NCBI GenBank assembly: GCA_030602885.1
Contig: JAUVYV010000019.1
Location: 1 to 64,000 of the forward strand
Length of the DNA stretch: 64,000 nt
Direction: 5' to 3'
From: Phycisphaerales bacterium
GTDB lineage: Bacteria; Planctomycetota; Phycisphaerae; Sedimentisphaerales; Anaerobacaceae
Numbering within the stretch: position 1 is the first letter of the stretch; the number at the start of each line of letters is the position of its first letter. The notes beneath the pieces were generated by a model. The model searched no databases. It saw only the letters and a program-made list of their open reading frames with translations, and was not told where the DNA came from. Below are positions 18,610-26,915 of the stretch, piece by piece. The position numbers and the translations under genes are program-made.

Positions 18610-19851
18610 CTATTTCATTGGTCCAGACTCTGTTTCTATCCGGATGGTATCATAAACCCACTTAGCTCTGGCCTCTGCTTCGGTACGCGTTTCTCCTTCT
18701 ACTAAAAACCCACCGAATCTTTCTCTATGGCTTTTGGGGAATGGAACATATTCGCCTTCTGAATAATTAACATCAAGAGCATGCACCCAATGTTGGTTTT
18801 GCACTTCTTTTGCACCTTTTATATTCTTTAAAATCCCTTCTCTAGGGAAAAAGTACCGCAACGCGGCGCCACGACTCCATCTGGGCATCAGCTTTGTAAG
18901 ATCGGGTGCATTACCAACTGTAATGTCGATCATGGTTTCTACGATGTTTATACCAGTGCTTACGGGTATTAGACCTGATGACATATATCCACCACTCAAT
19001 CTAGCAGCCATTTCAAACATTACAGGTCCTCTCTTTGAGGTATAAACACCGTCTCCCTTAGCAACTCCTCGTTTAATGCCCAAAGCGCGGGCCGCTCTTT
19101 CCAAGACATCTTCGAACCGCCGCTGCTCTTCTGGTGATAAATTGGTAGGCATTGTGCCGCCGTTCTCTATTATATTGGGTGTAAGAACTGAATTCATATC
19201 ATAATTACGGTCAGAAAAACCAGGTGTGCAAAAGAAATCATCGTAGACTATCGACTCCGTACTTTCCTGAGACCCAGCGATATACTCTTCGACCATAACG
19301 CGACCTGTGTATGAGTCTTTCTTAGAGTTTTCAAACAAATAATTCAAGTCTGCGTTCTCAGTAAGGCGAAATACACCTCTGGCTCCTGAGCGGTCAACAG
19401 GTTTTACAACAAGTGAATAGCCACGTTCGCGTACAATTTTGTGCAGCTCGTCGACGGATGAAATTTCCTTGAACCATGGCACGGGCACACCACATTCCAC
19501 CCAACGTTGCTTCATAGCAAGCTTGTCGGACGCCCATAGAGCAGTTTTTCTTGAAATTGCAGGTGATTGCAATTCCTCTGCAATGATTGCAACACTCATT
19601 GGGATTTCACTTCCCATCGTCATTGCCCCATCTATGGACCGGCATTTTCTATAACTTCGTACGAAGTCCAAAAGGTCATCAACGTTACGTGTACTGAGAA
19701 CAACATGGTCATCTGCATATTCAAATCCAATTGAGTTTGGATTTATGTCAGCGACGATCACAAATAAACCCATTCTCTTTGCGGTTTTGATCGCAAAGAG
19801 TTGATCAGGACTAGCACCTAAGATAAGTATAGTTTTACCTTCGCTTTTTAT
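18610..19851 (-). CDS. ATP-grasp ligase, with an apparent AUA start codon
   Basis: Carboxylate-amine/thiol ligase-like protein of 413 aa if started at ATA 19851-19849. A perfect AAGGAGG (19865-19859) lies 7 bases before that ATA. Translation from it gives KSEGKTILILGASPDQLFAI, which aligns with the start of the two sister ATP-grasp proteins downstream. The first ATG (19773) would remove this strand. The ATP-grasp core follows: SDKLAMKQRWVECGVPVP, SLVVKPVDRSGARGV and VMVEEYIAG, then MFEMAARLSGGYMSSGL as the metal-binding end. It probably joins an acid to an amino or hydroxyl group. Confidence 0.82.
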   Translation of the reverse strand: MKSEGKTILILGASPDQLFAIKTAKRMGLFVIVADINPNSIGFEYADDHVVLSTRNVDDLLDFVRSYRKCRSIDGAMTMGSEIPMSVAIIAEELQSPAISRKTALWASDKLAMKQRWVECGVPVPWFKEISSVDELHKIVRERGYSLVVKPVDRSGARGVFRLTENADLNYLFENSKKDSYTGRVMVEEYIAGSQESTESIVYDDFFCTPGFSDRNYDMNSVLTPNIIENGGTMPTNLSPEEQRRFEDVLERAARALGIKRGVAKGDGVYTSKRGPVMFEMAARLSGGYMSSGLIPVSTGINIVETMIDITVGNAPDLTKLMPRWSRGAALRYFFPREGILKNIKGAKEVQNQHWVHALDVNYSEGEYVPFPKSHRERFGGFLVEGETRTEAEARAKWVYDTIRIETESGPMK

Positions 19852-19913
19852 AACGAATCCTCCTTAATATCGCACTCCATAGATAAACCGATCTCTCCAC
19901 AAACTTTGAATTA

Positions 19914-20666
19914 TCAAAACATATGAAGCCCACCATTGACACATAAGGTCTCACCAGTAATGTAACATGATTCATCTGAAGCTAGAAATAACGCTGCATC
20001 AGCAATATCCTTAGGCTCACCAATTCGACCCAGTGGAACATTTTTGCCAACAGCCTTGATGCCACCTAGCTCATTAATCTCTCGTGATGACATATCAGTA
20101 TTGATAAAACCAGGAGAGATACAATTTACAGTCACGCCAAATTCAGCCATAATACGCGCCAATGACTTGGTTAGAGAAATTAAGCCTGCTTTAGCGGCCG
20201 AATAATGAGGGGCTTTAGGCCCGCCGTATTGCCCTCCCATTGATGAAATATTTATAATTTTCCCTTCTCGTTTCTGTTTAAGATGCGGAAAAGCCTCTTG
20301 TGCACATATAAATGGTCCTTTAAGGCACACCGCTAACATTCTATCCCATTCATAATCAGTAATTTGATCAAAAGGCTTCTGCTGCAAAATACCTGTGTTA
20401 TTAACGAGAATATCAATACATCCGAGAGTCTCTAATGTTGATTTAATAAGGCACTGGACATCTTTACGGCAACTAATATCCGCCTGCACAACAAGTGCAT
20501 TACGCCCCATTGACTTGATGATTTCTTCAACTTCTTTTGCAGCACGTTTATTCTGATAATAGTTGATGACAATATTGCACCCTTCTTCAGCAAATCTTAT
20601 AGCAATAGCGCGTCCGATACCTCGACTTGAACCTGTTATCATCGCCACTTTATCCTTAAGCTTCAT
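19914..20666 (-). CDS. SDR family oxidoreductase (FabG-like)
   Basis: Classical short-chain dehydrogenase of 250 aa. TGSSRGIG (11-18) binds NAD(P), NNTG replaces the usual NNAG (about 89-92), and the catalytic residues are Ser141/142, Tyr155 and Lys159 (YSAAK). The C-terminal LASDESCYITGETLCVNGG is typical of FabG-type enzymes. It overlaps the transketolase C-subunit gene as ATGA, so it is translationally coupled to it. A role in reducing a keto group made by the transketolase pair is a plausible inference. Confidence 0.9.
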   Translation of the reverse strand: MKLKDKVAMITGSSRGIGRAIAIRFAEEGCNIVINYYQNKRAAKEVEEIIKSMGRNALVVQADISCRKDVQCLIKSTLETLGCIDILVNNTGILQQKPFDQITDYEWDRMLAVCLKGPFICAQEAFPHLKQKREGKIINISSMGGQYGGPKAPHYSAAKAGLISLTKSLARIMAEFGVTVNCISPGFINTDMSSREINELGGIKAVGKNVPLGRIGEPKDIADAALFLASDESCYITGETLCVNGGLHMF

Positions 20667-21661
20667 ATCAATTCCTCTTTAAACCCATTATTCTTACGTT
20701 CAATAGCTTTCTTCGCAGATTTTATAATGTCCTGCACATCAATACCATACATCTTGAATAGCTCAAAGTTCTCACCACTACGACCGAAAGCATCATTTAC
20801 TGCTACAATTTCAATCGGAACAGGATATATTTGCGCGGTTAGCTCAGCAACAGCGCCACCCATTCCTCCATATTTATTATGATCTTCGACTGTTACGATG
20901 GCCCCCGCTTCCTTGCAGCATGATTTAATGGTTTCATAATCGATTGGCTTGATACTTCTTAGATTAATAACACGAGCAGAGATTCCGTCATTTTTAAGTT
21001 GACCTGCGGCTTGCAAAGCAGCTTCTACACGAGAACCACATGCAATAATTGCAACATCATTCCCATGCCGTAATATATCCGCTTTTCCTATCTTTATTAA
21101 CCCTGGATTTTCATATATGATGGGTGCAGGACTTCTACCAATGCGCATATAAACCGGACCAGGTTCATTCAATACCGCCTCCAGCATTGGTTGAATTTCA
21201 TTAGCACAGGCCGGAATAACCACTTTTAGTTTTGGGATAGCTCTGCAAGTTGCTATGTCTTCCAACATTTGAGCAGTAGCGCCATCAGGCCCAACATCAA
21301 GCCCCAAATGACTGCAGCATATTTTTACATTGCGATTACCATAACAGACTGCTGTTCGTAATTGCTCATGCGCACGCATAATAGTAAATGAGCTAAAGCC
21401 AACAACAACCGGTATAAGGCCACTATCTTCAAAACCCGCTGCAGCAGCCATCATGTTTTGCTCAGCAATTCCAAATTGCAGGACGCGTTCAGGGAATAAT
21501 TCAGCAAATGGTTTGGATCCGGTGCCTCCACGTACATCAGCATCGAATACGTAGAAGTCGTCCCTGATCTTACCCAATGCGATAAGTGCTCGACCAAAAC
21601 CTTCCCTAAGTGAAATCCGCTGATCTTTGTGAAATAATTGAAATTCTGCTGATATTGTCAT
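20663..21661 (-). CDS. Transketolase, C-terminal subunit
   Basis: Protein of 332 aa carrying the pyrimidine-binding and C-terminal domains of a two-subunit transketolase. The catalytic-site Glu region is present as LQFGIAEQNMMAAAAG (GIAEQ with the Glu that contacts the thiamine pyrophosphate aminopyrimidine), followed by CCSHLGLDVGPDGATAQ. The ATG at 21661 has GAGG about 9 bases upstream and is preferred to the one at 21691. It pairs with the N-subunit gene just upstream, as in the split transketolases common in archaea and in some bacterial glycan and secondary-metabolite loci. Confidence 0.88.
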   Translation of the reverse strand: MTISAEFQLFHKDQRISLREGFGRALIALGKIRDDFYVFDADVRGGTGSKPFAELFPERVLQFGIAEQNMMAAAAGFEDSGLIPVVVGFSSFTIMRAHEQLRTAVCYGNRNVKICCSHLGLDVGPDGATAQMLEDIATCRAIPKLKVVIPACANEIQPMLEAVLNEPGPVYMRIGRSPAPIIYENPGLIKIGKADILRHGNDVAIIACGSRVEAALQAAGQLKNDGISARVINLRSIKPIDYETIKSCCKEAGAIVTVEDHNKYGGMGGAVAELTAQIYPVPIEIVAVNDAFGRSGENFELFKMYGIDVQDIIKSAKKAIERKNNGFKEELI

Positions 21662-21696
21662 CCAACGAATCCTCTGTAACATATTGGCCATGTTTA

Positions 21697-22509
21697 TTAA
21701 ATATCCAACTCTGCTGAAGCCTTGGCAAATTCTTGATCAGATAAGGGAATAGCTCCATGCCATTTGGTTTGGTTTTCCATAAATGAAATGCCTTTGCCCT
21801 TGATTGTATTAGCAACAAGGAAATAGGGGTTGCCTTTATGAAGTTTTGCTTGTCGCAATGCTTCTTGGATTTGCTCACAATCATGACCATCTATCTCCTT
21901 AACAACCCAGTGAAAGGCTTTAAGTTTATCCACAATAGGAGCAAAATTCATTGTATTTTCTACAGTGTCTTCCGCTTGAATTTTATTATAATCTAATATT
22001 ACACATAGATTATCCATCCTATGATATCCAGCAGCCATAATTGCTTCCCATGTAGCACCCTCCTGCATGTCACCATCTCCAAGAATAACATACACTCTAA
22101 AGCTCTTCCTGGTGCACCGTGCTCCTAAAGCCATCCCCAACCCTTGGGATAACCCCAATCCCAATGAACCAGAGGGTGCATCCACGCCTGGTATTGTGAT
22201 TGATGGGTGTCCTTCAAGTATTCCATCAATTCGCCTGAATCTCGAAAACTGAGTTCTTTCAAAAAAGTCTCTTAAACCAAGTGCGGCATACAATGCCGCA
22301 CATGCGTGGCCTTTTGACAAAATAACACGGTCACGATCGGGCCATTTTGGGGTTTTTGGATTAATATTAAGCTCAGAAAAATAAAGCACGGCTAATATAT
22401 CCGCTACAGACATGGTTCCCCCGGGATGGCCTGCGGGACAATTATACATCATTTTAAGAGATTCAAAGCGAATTTTTCTTGCCCATTTCTGTAATTGTTT
22501 TTTCTCCAC
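21697..22509 (-). CDS. Transketolase, N-terminal subunit
   Basis: Protein of 270 aa with the thiamine-pyrophosphate binding motif: GDGDMQEGATWEAI starting at 144 and ending in LDYNK at 172-176. Early motifs AGHPGGTMSVADILAVLYF and VILSKGHACAALYA are typical of transketolase. The start codon is GTG. With the C-subunit it forms a full ketol-transfer enzyme moving a two-carbon unit between sugars. Presence in a glycan locus, separate from any pentose-phosphate genes, suggests a dedicated role in building an unusual sugar (inference). Confidence 0.9.
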   Translation of the reverse strand: MEKKQLQKWARKIRFESLKMMYNCPAGHPGGTMSVADILAVLYFSELNINPKTPKWPDRDRVILSKGHACAALYAALGLRDFFERTQFSRFRRIDGILEGHPSITIPGVDAPSGSLGLGLSQGLGMALGARCTRKSFRVYVILGDGDMQEGATWEAIMAAGYHRMDNLCVILDYNKIQAEDTVENTMNFAPIVDKLKAFHWVVKEIDGHDCEQIQEALRQAKLHKGNPYFLVANTIKGKGISFMENQTKWHGAIPLSDQEFAKASAELDI

Positions 22510-22524
22510 AATAAGACTCTTTTC

Positions 22525-23760
22525 CTATTTTTCCACCACTATTGATATGTTCTTTAAGGCTTCCTGCAAATTTAATTGGAGCTCCGCTAAAGATAATCCA
22601 TAGGCCCAGATAAAGCCAGCCACTGTCGTATTATCATAATGAGGTCTAACTGAATCACCCTCTTTGATATTTATCATAACCTCATACACTCCAGGCATAG
22701 AAAGCAATTCTCCCAATCCATTCACTGTCTTTACGATACCCGGCTTTGGAAAAACAGCATGCCATCCCGCTAATTTTCTGGGTTGTGGAATTGCCATTCC
22801 TCGAGGAGACTCCACACCACTAAGTGAAGCGAAAAATGCCTTTATCGGGTTGCTTTGAAGAGCCTCAGGTGTAACATATGCAGTTGTTACTTCTCCATGA
22901 AACCGAGGAGCCAGCTCAATGATAATTGGACCTTCCTTAGTTAGTATCAGATCGGCTTTTACTGGTCCCGTCTTAATACCAAGGCTGCGTGCAGCCTTTT
23001 CAAGCAATTGATAACAGGCATCCTCTTCTGTTTCTGCAATTATCGCTGGTTGATATAGCCATAAAGGGATATGTAAAGGCGTTGGGGTGAAAAAACGCTC
23101 ATCTATTCCACACCGTAAAAACTCTTTGTCAACGAATAATCCATTGACATCAATATGACGGCCAATCACTAACTGCTCAATTATTACATTTTTCGAAAAG
23201 CATTGAGCTCTTTTAAAAGATATCTCCAAAGCCTCGTTGTTCTTCGCGGTTGACACGCCCCTGCTGCCTGAACTGTCGACTGGCTTCACGATTACCGGAT
23301 ATCCAATGCCCGCTACAGCCTCCCTAGCTTCATTCAATGTTAACACTGTTACACTGCATGGCGTTGAAAGCCCAGTTTCAACCCATCGCTGTTGGGAAGA
23401 AGCTTTATCAAGTGCCAATCTAACTGTTGATAATGAAGGACTTGGCAACCCATAAGCATCAGAAACCGCCGCAACCACGGGCAAGGCAAAATCACTCCCC
23501 CCATAAACGCCAATCAAATCATAATTTGAAGTTACCCTCTTGGCCAGGGCAAGAAATGATTGAACATCTGTGCCATCAATATTTATAAATTGATCAGCGA
23601 GCATCCGTCCCTGGACATCTGGATTCTTGTCAGTGACAATCACATGTAAACCCAATTCTCGAGCCCAACGTATAATAGGTAATTGTAGGAAACTACCCCC
23701 TATAAGAATGATCGCCTTTGCTCTTTTCACAGTAACCACTTGATAAAATATTCTCTTCAA
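22525..23760 (-). CDS. ATP-grasp ligase
   Basis: Second of three related ATP-grasp proteins, up to 411 aa. The preATP-grasp domain has AIILIGGSFLQLPIIRWARE; the ATP site has LALDKASSQQRWVETGLS, VIVKPVDSSGSRGVSTA and VIIEQLVIG; the metal-binding end is IIIELAPRFHGEV. The ORF opens at TTG (23760); GTG codons near 23739 and 23730 are alternatives and the true start is not decided. It sits 15 bases upstream of the transketolase N gene, so the two are probably co-transcribed. The substrate is unknown. Confidence 0.8.
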   Translation of the reverse strand: MKRIFYQVVTVKRAKAIILIGGSFLQLPIIRWARELGLHVIVTDKNPDVQGRMLADQFINIDGTDVQSFLALAKRVTSNYDLIGVYGGSDFALPVVAAVSDAYGLPSPSLSTVRLALDKASSQQRWVETGLSTPCSVTVLTLNEAREAVAGIGYPVIVKPVDSSGSRGVSTAKNNEALEISFKRAQCFSKNVIIEQLVIGRHIDVNGLFVDKEFLRCGIDERFFTPTPLHIPLWLYQPAIIAETEEDACYQLLEKAARSLGIKTGPVKADLILTKEGPIIIELAPRFHGEVTTAYVTPEALQSNPIKAFFASLSGVESPRGMAIPQPRKLAGWHAVFPKPGIVKTVNGLGELLSMPGVYEVMINIKEGDSVRPHYDNTTVAGFIWAYGLSLAELQLNLQEALKNISIVVEK

Positions 23761-23772
23761 ATAATATAGAAT

Positions 23773-24912
23773 TTAACTTGCAGTCGAATTATAATAACCC
23801 ACGTTACTCAGAAAGAGTTTTTTGTCAAATGAATCAAATATTTTCCCATGCAAATCTTTAAGATCCTCGCCAGACAAAGCGATAAAATGTTTATTAATTG
23901 TATTTTCTTTAAGGAATTCACTTTCAAATAAAATTGCGAAAGGATGCAAATTGGGGATAGCGAGTTCATGAATGCTATTTGTTGCAATATTGATACAGTA
24001 TTTGAAGTAATTAAATGAAGAGTCAGACATGGGAAGCAATTCCTCCGCTATCAGGTCTCCGCCAAGGTCAGCATGTAATTCAATAATGTACGGATTTCCA
24101 GACATATCGACCCTGAAAGATAGTATTAAAAGGTGATTTATATCAGCTAATTGGAGGGCAAACGATTCAATAATTGCTCTTATTTTCTTTTCGGTCTGCG
24201 ATCTAATGACAACTGACGGAGCGCTCACCCCCATGGCAAATATTTCACCATTTTTCTTAAATCCAACCAGCTCATCCCAGAAACAAACAATAGAAGCATT
24301 CCTTTTGTCTATATGAAATAAACAAGCAACATCAAAACCATCAATATATTCTTCCACTTCAGCAAAACCATTGCCTGATGATTGAATGGCCGCCTGAACT
24401 GCTGATTCCAAATCGGATGATTTCCAGACCACTCTAATATCTTTTTTCCCAATTAAGGGCAAGTCAGGCTTAAGAATCAAAGGTAGTGGAAAATTCGAAT
24501 CAAGCTCTTTTAGCTGAGAAATCTTTTGTCCTTTAGGCATTAAGATATCATGACTTTCGCAAAATTCTCTTAGTTTCGATTTCTCTGTTGCAAGTGGAAC
24601 AATTTCTCTATTTAATCCAGGAAGGTGAAATTCCTCAGCTATTGCAGCGGCTGTTTTTAGTGCAGGACCGGACGTCCGGGCCACGAGGCCACAAAAATGA
24701 TGTCGCTTTTCTAAAACATGTAATGCATCTAAAACAATCTCCATGTCATAAGTACTTTCTATAATCTTTGTATCTGCCAGTGAAAATCCAGGCGCATCCG
24801 AATCGCGATCAATGGCAACAACACTGTATCCTCTGTGCTTTACCGCCTGAATCAATGGCAACTGAGAAATACCAGCACCTAAACAAATAATGGGATCATT
24901 TTTCTGTATCAT
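23773..24912 (-). CDS. ATP-grasp ligase (more diverged)
   Basis: Third ATP-grasp protein, 379 aa. The start ATG 24912 has GAGG 7 bases upstream and follows the methyltransferase by 37 bases. PIICLGAGISQLPLIQAVKH aligns with the same strand of its two sisters. The central part has PLILKPDLPLIGKKDIRVV, where the usual glycine-rich SGSRGV loop is altered to LIGKKDI, and FAEVEEYIDG. YIIELHADLGGDLI replaces the usual ELAPRFHG. The changes suggest altered activity or substrate. It is 13 bases from the next ATP-grasp gene. Confidence 0.72.
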   Translation of the reverse strand: MIQKNDPIICLGAGISQLPLIQAVKHRGYSVVAIDRDSDAPGFSLADTKIIESTYDMEIVLDALHVLEKRHHFCGLVARTSGPALKTAAAIAEEFHLPGLNREIVPLATEKSKLREFCESHDILMPKGQKISQLKELDSNFPLPLILKPDLPLIGKKDIRVVWKSSDLESAVQAAIQSSGNGFAEVEEYIDGFDVACLFHIDKRNASIVCFWDELVGFKKNGEIFAMGVSAPSVVIRSQTEKKIRAIIESFALQLADINHLLILSFRVDMSGNPYIIELHADLGGDLIAEELLPMSDSSFNYFKYCINIATNSIHELAIPNLHPFAILFESEFLKENTINKHFIALSGEDLKDLHGKIFDSFDKKLFLSNVGYYNSTAS

Positions 24913-24949
24913 TAATATCCTCAATGTTTGTAAGTGACAAATTATCCAT

Positions 24950-25885
24950 TTATAATGAAGAAGCCATTGTTTGTTTTTTTCCGATAACTGTGATTTCACG
25001 GCCAAGACCTATTTCAGAAAGCTTGTTATAAATTTTCCGTTTCAAGTTTGTATTGCCAGATTTTTCCATAGCGCAATCAAATTTTTTTCGTTTGTTGTGG
25101 ATTTCTCGACCAATCTTGTTGTTTCCAATGTAATCTTCACCCAACAGAATAAATAATTCCAAAGGAAAACTGGATGTGTGATAGATAGGTCTAAACCCTG
25201 TCTTTATTAACAAATTATCGAGCGAATCGCGATCAAAATAATTCACATGTTCCCTTATATCAACCCACCACATGTCCTTCTTATAATAGTCAATCACAGC
25301 TTTTTGCAGCGGGTTAAAATCGTTTGGAACAGAAACACTGATTAATCCATCCGGTTCAAGGATATCGTGAATACACAACAAAGTGTTTTGAGGATGAAGA
25401 AGATGTTCAAGAACATTATTTATATGTACAACCTGAAATGTTCCAAACTGTGTATGCGTTTCCTCATTAAAGAACACATTATGGACATTAAGGGCAAGTT
25501 TTGATGTTGAATACTTCCAGGCTGCTCGCCCAGGCTCAACGCCAACGGTTGTCCATCCTCTGTCACATCCAGCCTTGAGAAACAAACCCGGCCCGGAGCC
25601 AATATCCAACAACGTTTGCTGAACTGGACTTGGCAAGAACTTTTTGAATAAATCATACTTCTCATTATACTCGATCTTATACCATTCACTTTCCTCAAGA
25701 TGATTCCTGATGTAGTTGCCCCAATAATTCTCATAAAAGGAATGTTCATAGAAATCAGCCTGTTCTTTCTCATCGGGAAGAGGAATGGCATGCTTGAAAC
25801 CACATGGTTCACAATCAATGATATAGTGTTGATCCTTTTCCGCGACTACCTTTCCGTAATGATTATTCCAAACTTTTATCATCAT
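24950..25885 (-). CDS. Class I SAM-dependent methyltransferase
   Basis: Protein of 311 aa. An N-terminal region with CEPCGFKHAIPLP and an aromatic stretch (YEHSFYENYWGNYI) resembles the entry segment of sugar C- or O-methyltransferases. The SAM domain has LLDIGSGPGLFLKAGCDRG, VGVEPG and VVHINNVLEHLLHPQNTLL. The tail is basic. It lies between another methyltransferase and the third ATP-grasp gene in a tight run, so it probably acts on the same glycan. Confidence 0.82.
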   Translation of the reverse strand: MMIKVWNNHYGKVVAEKDQHYIIDCEPCGFKHAIPLPDEKEQADFYEHSFYENYWGNYIRNHLEESEWYKIEYNEKYDLFKKFLPSPVQQTLLDIGSGPGLFLKAGCDRGWTTVGVEPGRAAWKYSTSKLALNVHNVFFNEETHTQFGTFQVVHINNVLEHLLHPQNTLLCIHDILEPDGLISVSVPNDFNPLQKAVIDYYKKDMWWVDIREHVNYFDRDSLDNLLIKTGFRPIYHTSSFPLELFILLGEDYIGNNKIGREIHNKRKKFDCAMEKSGNTNLKRKIYNKLSEIGLGREITVIGKKQTMASSL

Positions 25886-25919
25886 AAACTGTCTGCATCA
25901 AGTAGCGATAGCAAAACTT

Positions 25920-26915
25920 TCAGCGTTTTTGAGCCACCGCCAACATACTAGAAGAAAGCAAATTATCTGCCAAAAATCGCTGGAATGTATTCCCCAATCG
26001 TTCCCACTCATCAATGAGAATCAGTTTCAGGAAAGGATGCTCATTGATATCAAACTTACCTTCAAGTGCCTGGTTTCGAACAATATCGGCATCCAATTCC
26101 CCTGGAGTAGTTACATCTAAAACTGTGAATCCGCTTTCCTCCAATAAAATCGCAAGCGATTGCGTATTGAACATATTAATATGTTCTAAACCAAAATTCG
26201 GTGCTTTTTGTTTTCCCAAAATCATAAAGTCAAACCCTTTTACATTAGGACATTTGAGAACCAATAGCCCATTTTTTTTCAAATAAGACATGCTTTTTTG
26301 TATTAAATCCCGGGGAGAAAAAACATGTTCAATGACTTCAAATGAAACGATGCAGTTGATACTCTCCCCAGGTAAATCCAATTCTTCAAACGGCGCTTCT
26401 ATTACTTCCAGGTCCTTCTCTCGGCATTTTTGCGCTAAATCAGGTGTAGGCTCCACCGCAATGACTCGCTTAAAAATCCCCTTTCTTTGTATTTCATCAC
26501 AAAAAATGCCAAAGCCAGCACCGATTTCCATCAAAACATCGGTTTCAACATTATTTTGACAGAGATATGTAACAATCTTGTCCGCTAAAGGGCGGAAAAT
26601 ATTTTCCCTGCGTGCGGATTTGGTTTTGGGGAAAATATGCTTCGCCCAAAAAGTATAACTTTCCGCTTTGGCATAATAATCCCGGAGTTGTTCCTTAGTG
26701 GGCCTTGGATTATGAAACGCTGTTTCGCAATCCGTGCACGTTTCGAAGGTCATTCCCCTGACAACAACTGGCTCTTTGGTCTCCATACTGTCGCATGCCG
26801 GACAGGGAACTCGTATAAAATGCTCCTGACCAGCAAGCCATCGTTTTCTATCTTTCTGTAGGAACACTTCCAGTTTCTCTATTAGTTCTTTCGGACGAAT
26901 GTCAGACTCTTTCAT
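25920..26915 (-). CDS. Zinc-ribbon SAM-dependent methyltransferase
   Basis: Protein of 331 aa. An N-terminal CPACDS and CTDCETAFHNPRPT pair forms a CxxC...CxxC zinc ribbon, followed by YAKAESYTFWAKHIFPKTK and the SAM domain: LMEIGAGFGIFCDEI, VIAVEPTPD, NCIVSFEVIEHVFSPRDLI. This layout is common in sugar methyltransferases of O-antigen loci. The start ATG 26915 has GGGGGGAGAG directly upstream; the longer frame to 27080 only covers the amidotransferase gene. It overlaps that gene by 14 bases, suggesting coupling. Confidence 0.85.
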   Translation of the reverse strand: MKESDIRPKELIEKLEVFLQKDRKRWLAGQEHFIRVPCPACDSMETKEPVVVRGMTFETCTDCETAFHNPRPTKEQLRDYYAKAESYTFWAKHIFPKTKSARRENIFRPLADKIVTYLCQNNVETDVLMEIGAGFGIFCDEIQRKGIFKRVIAVEPTPDLAQKCREKDLEVIEAPFEELDLPGESINCIVSFEVIEHVFSPRDLIQKSMSYLKKNGLLVLKCPNVKGFDFMILGKQKAPNFGLEHINMFNTQSLAILLEESGFTVLDVTTPGELDADIVRNQALEGKFDINEHPFLKLILIDEWERLGNTFQRFLADNLLSSSMLAVAQKR

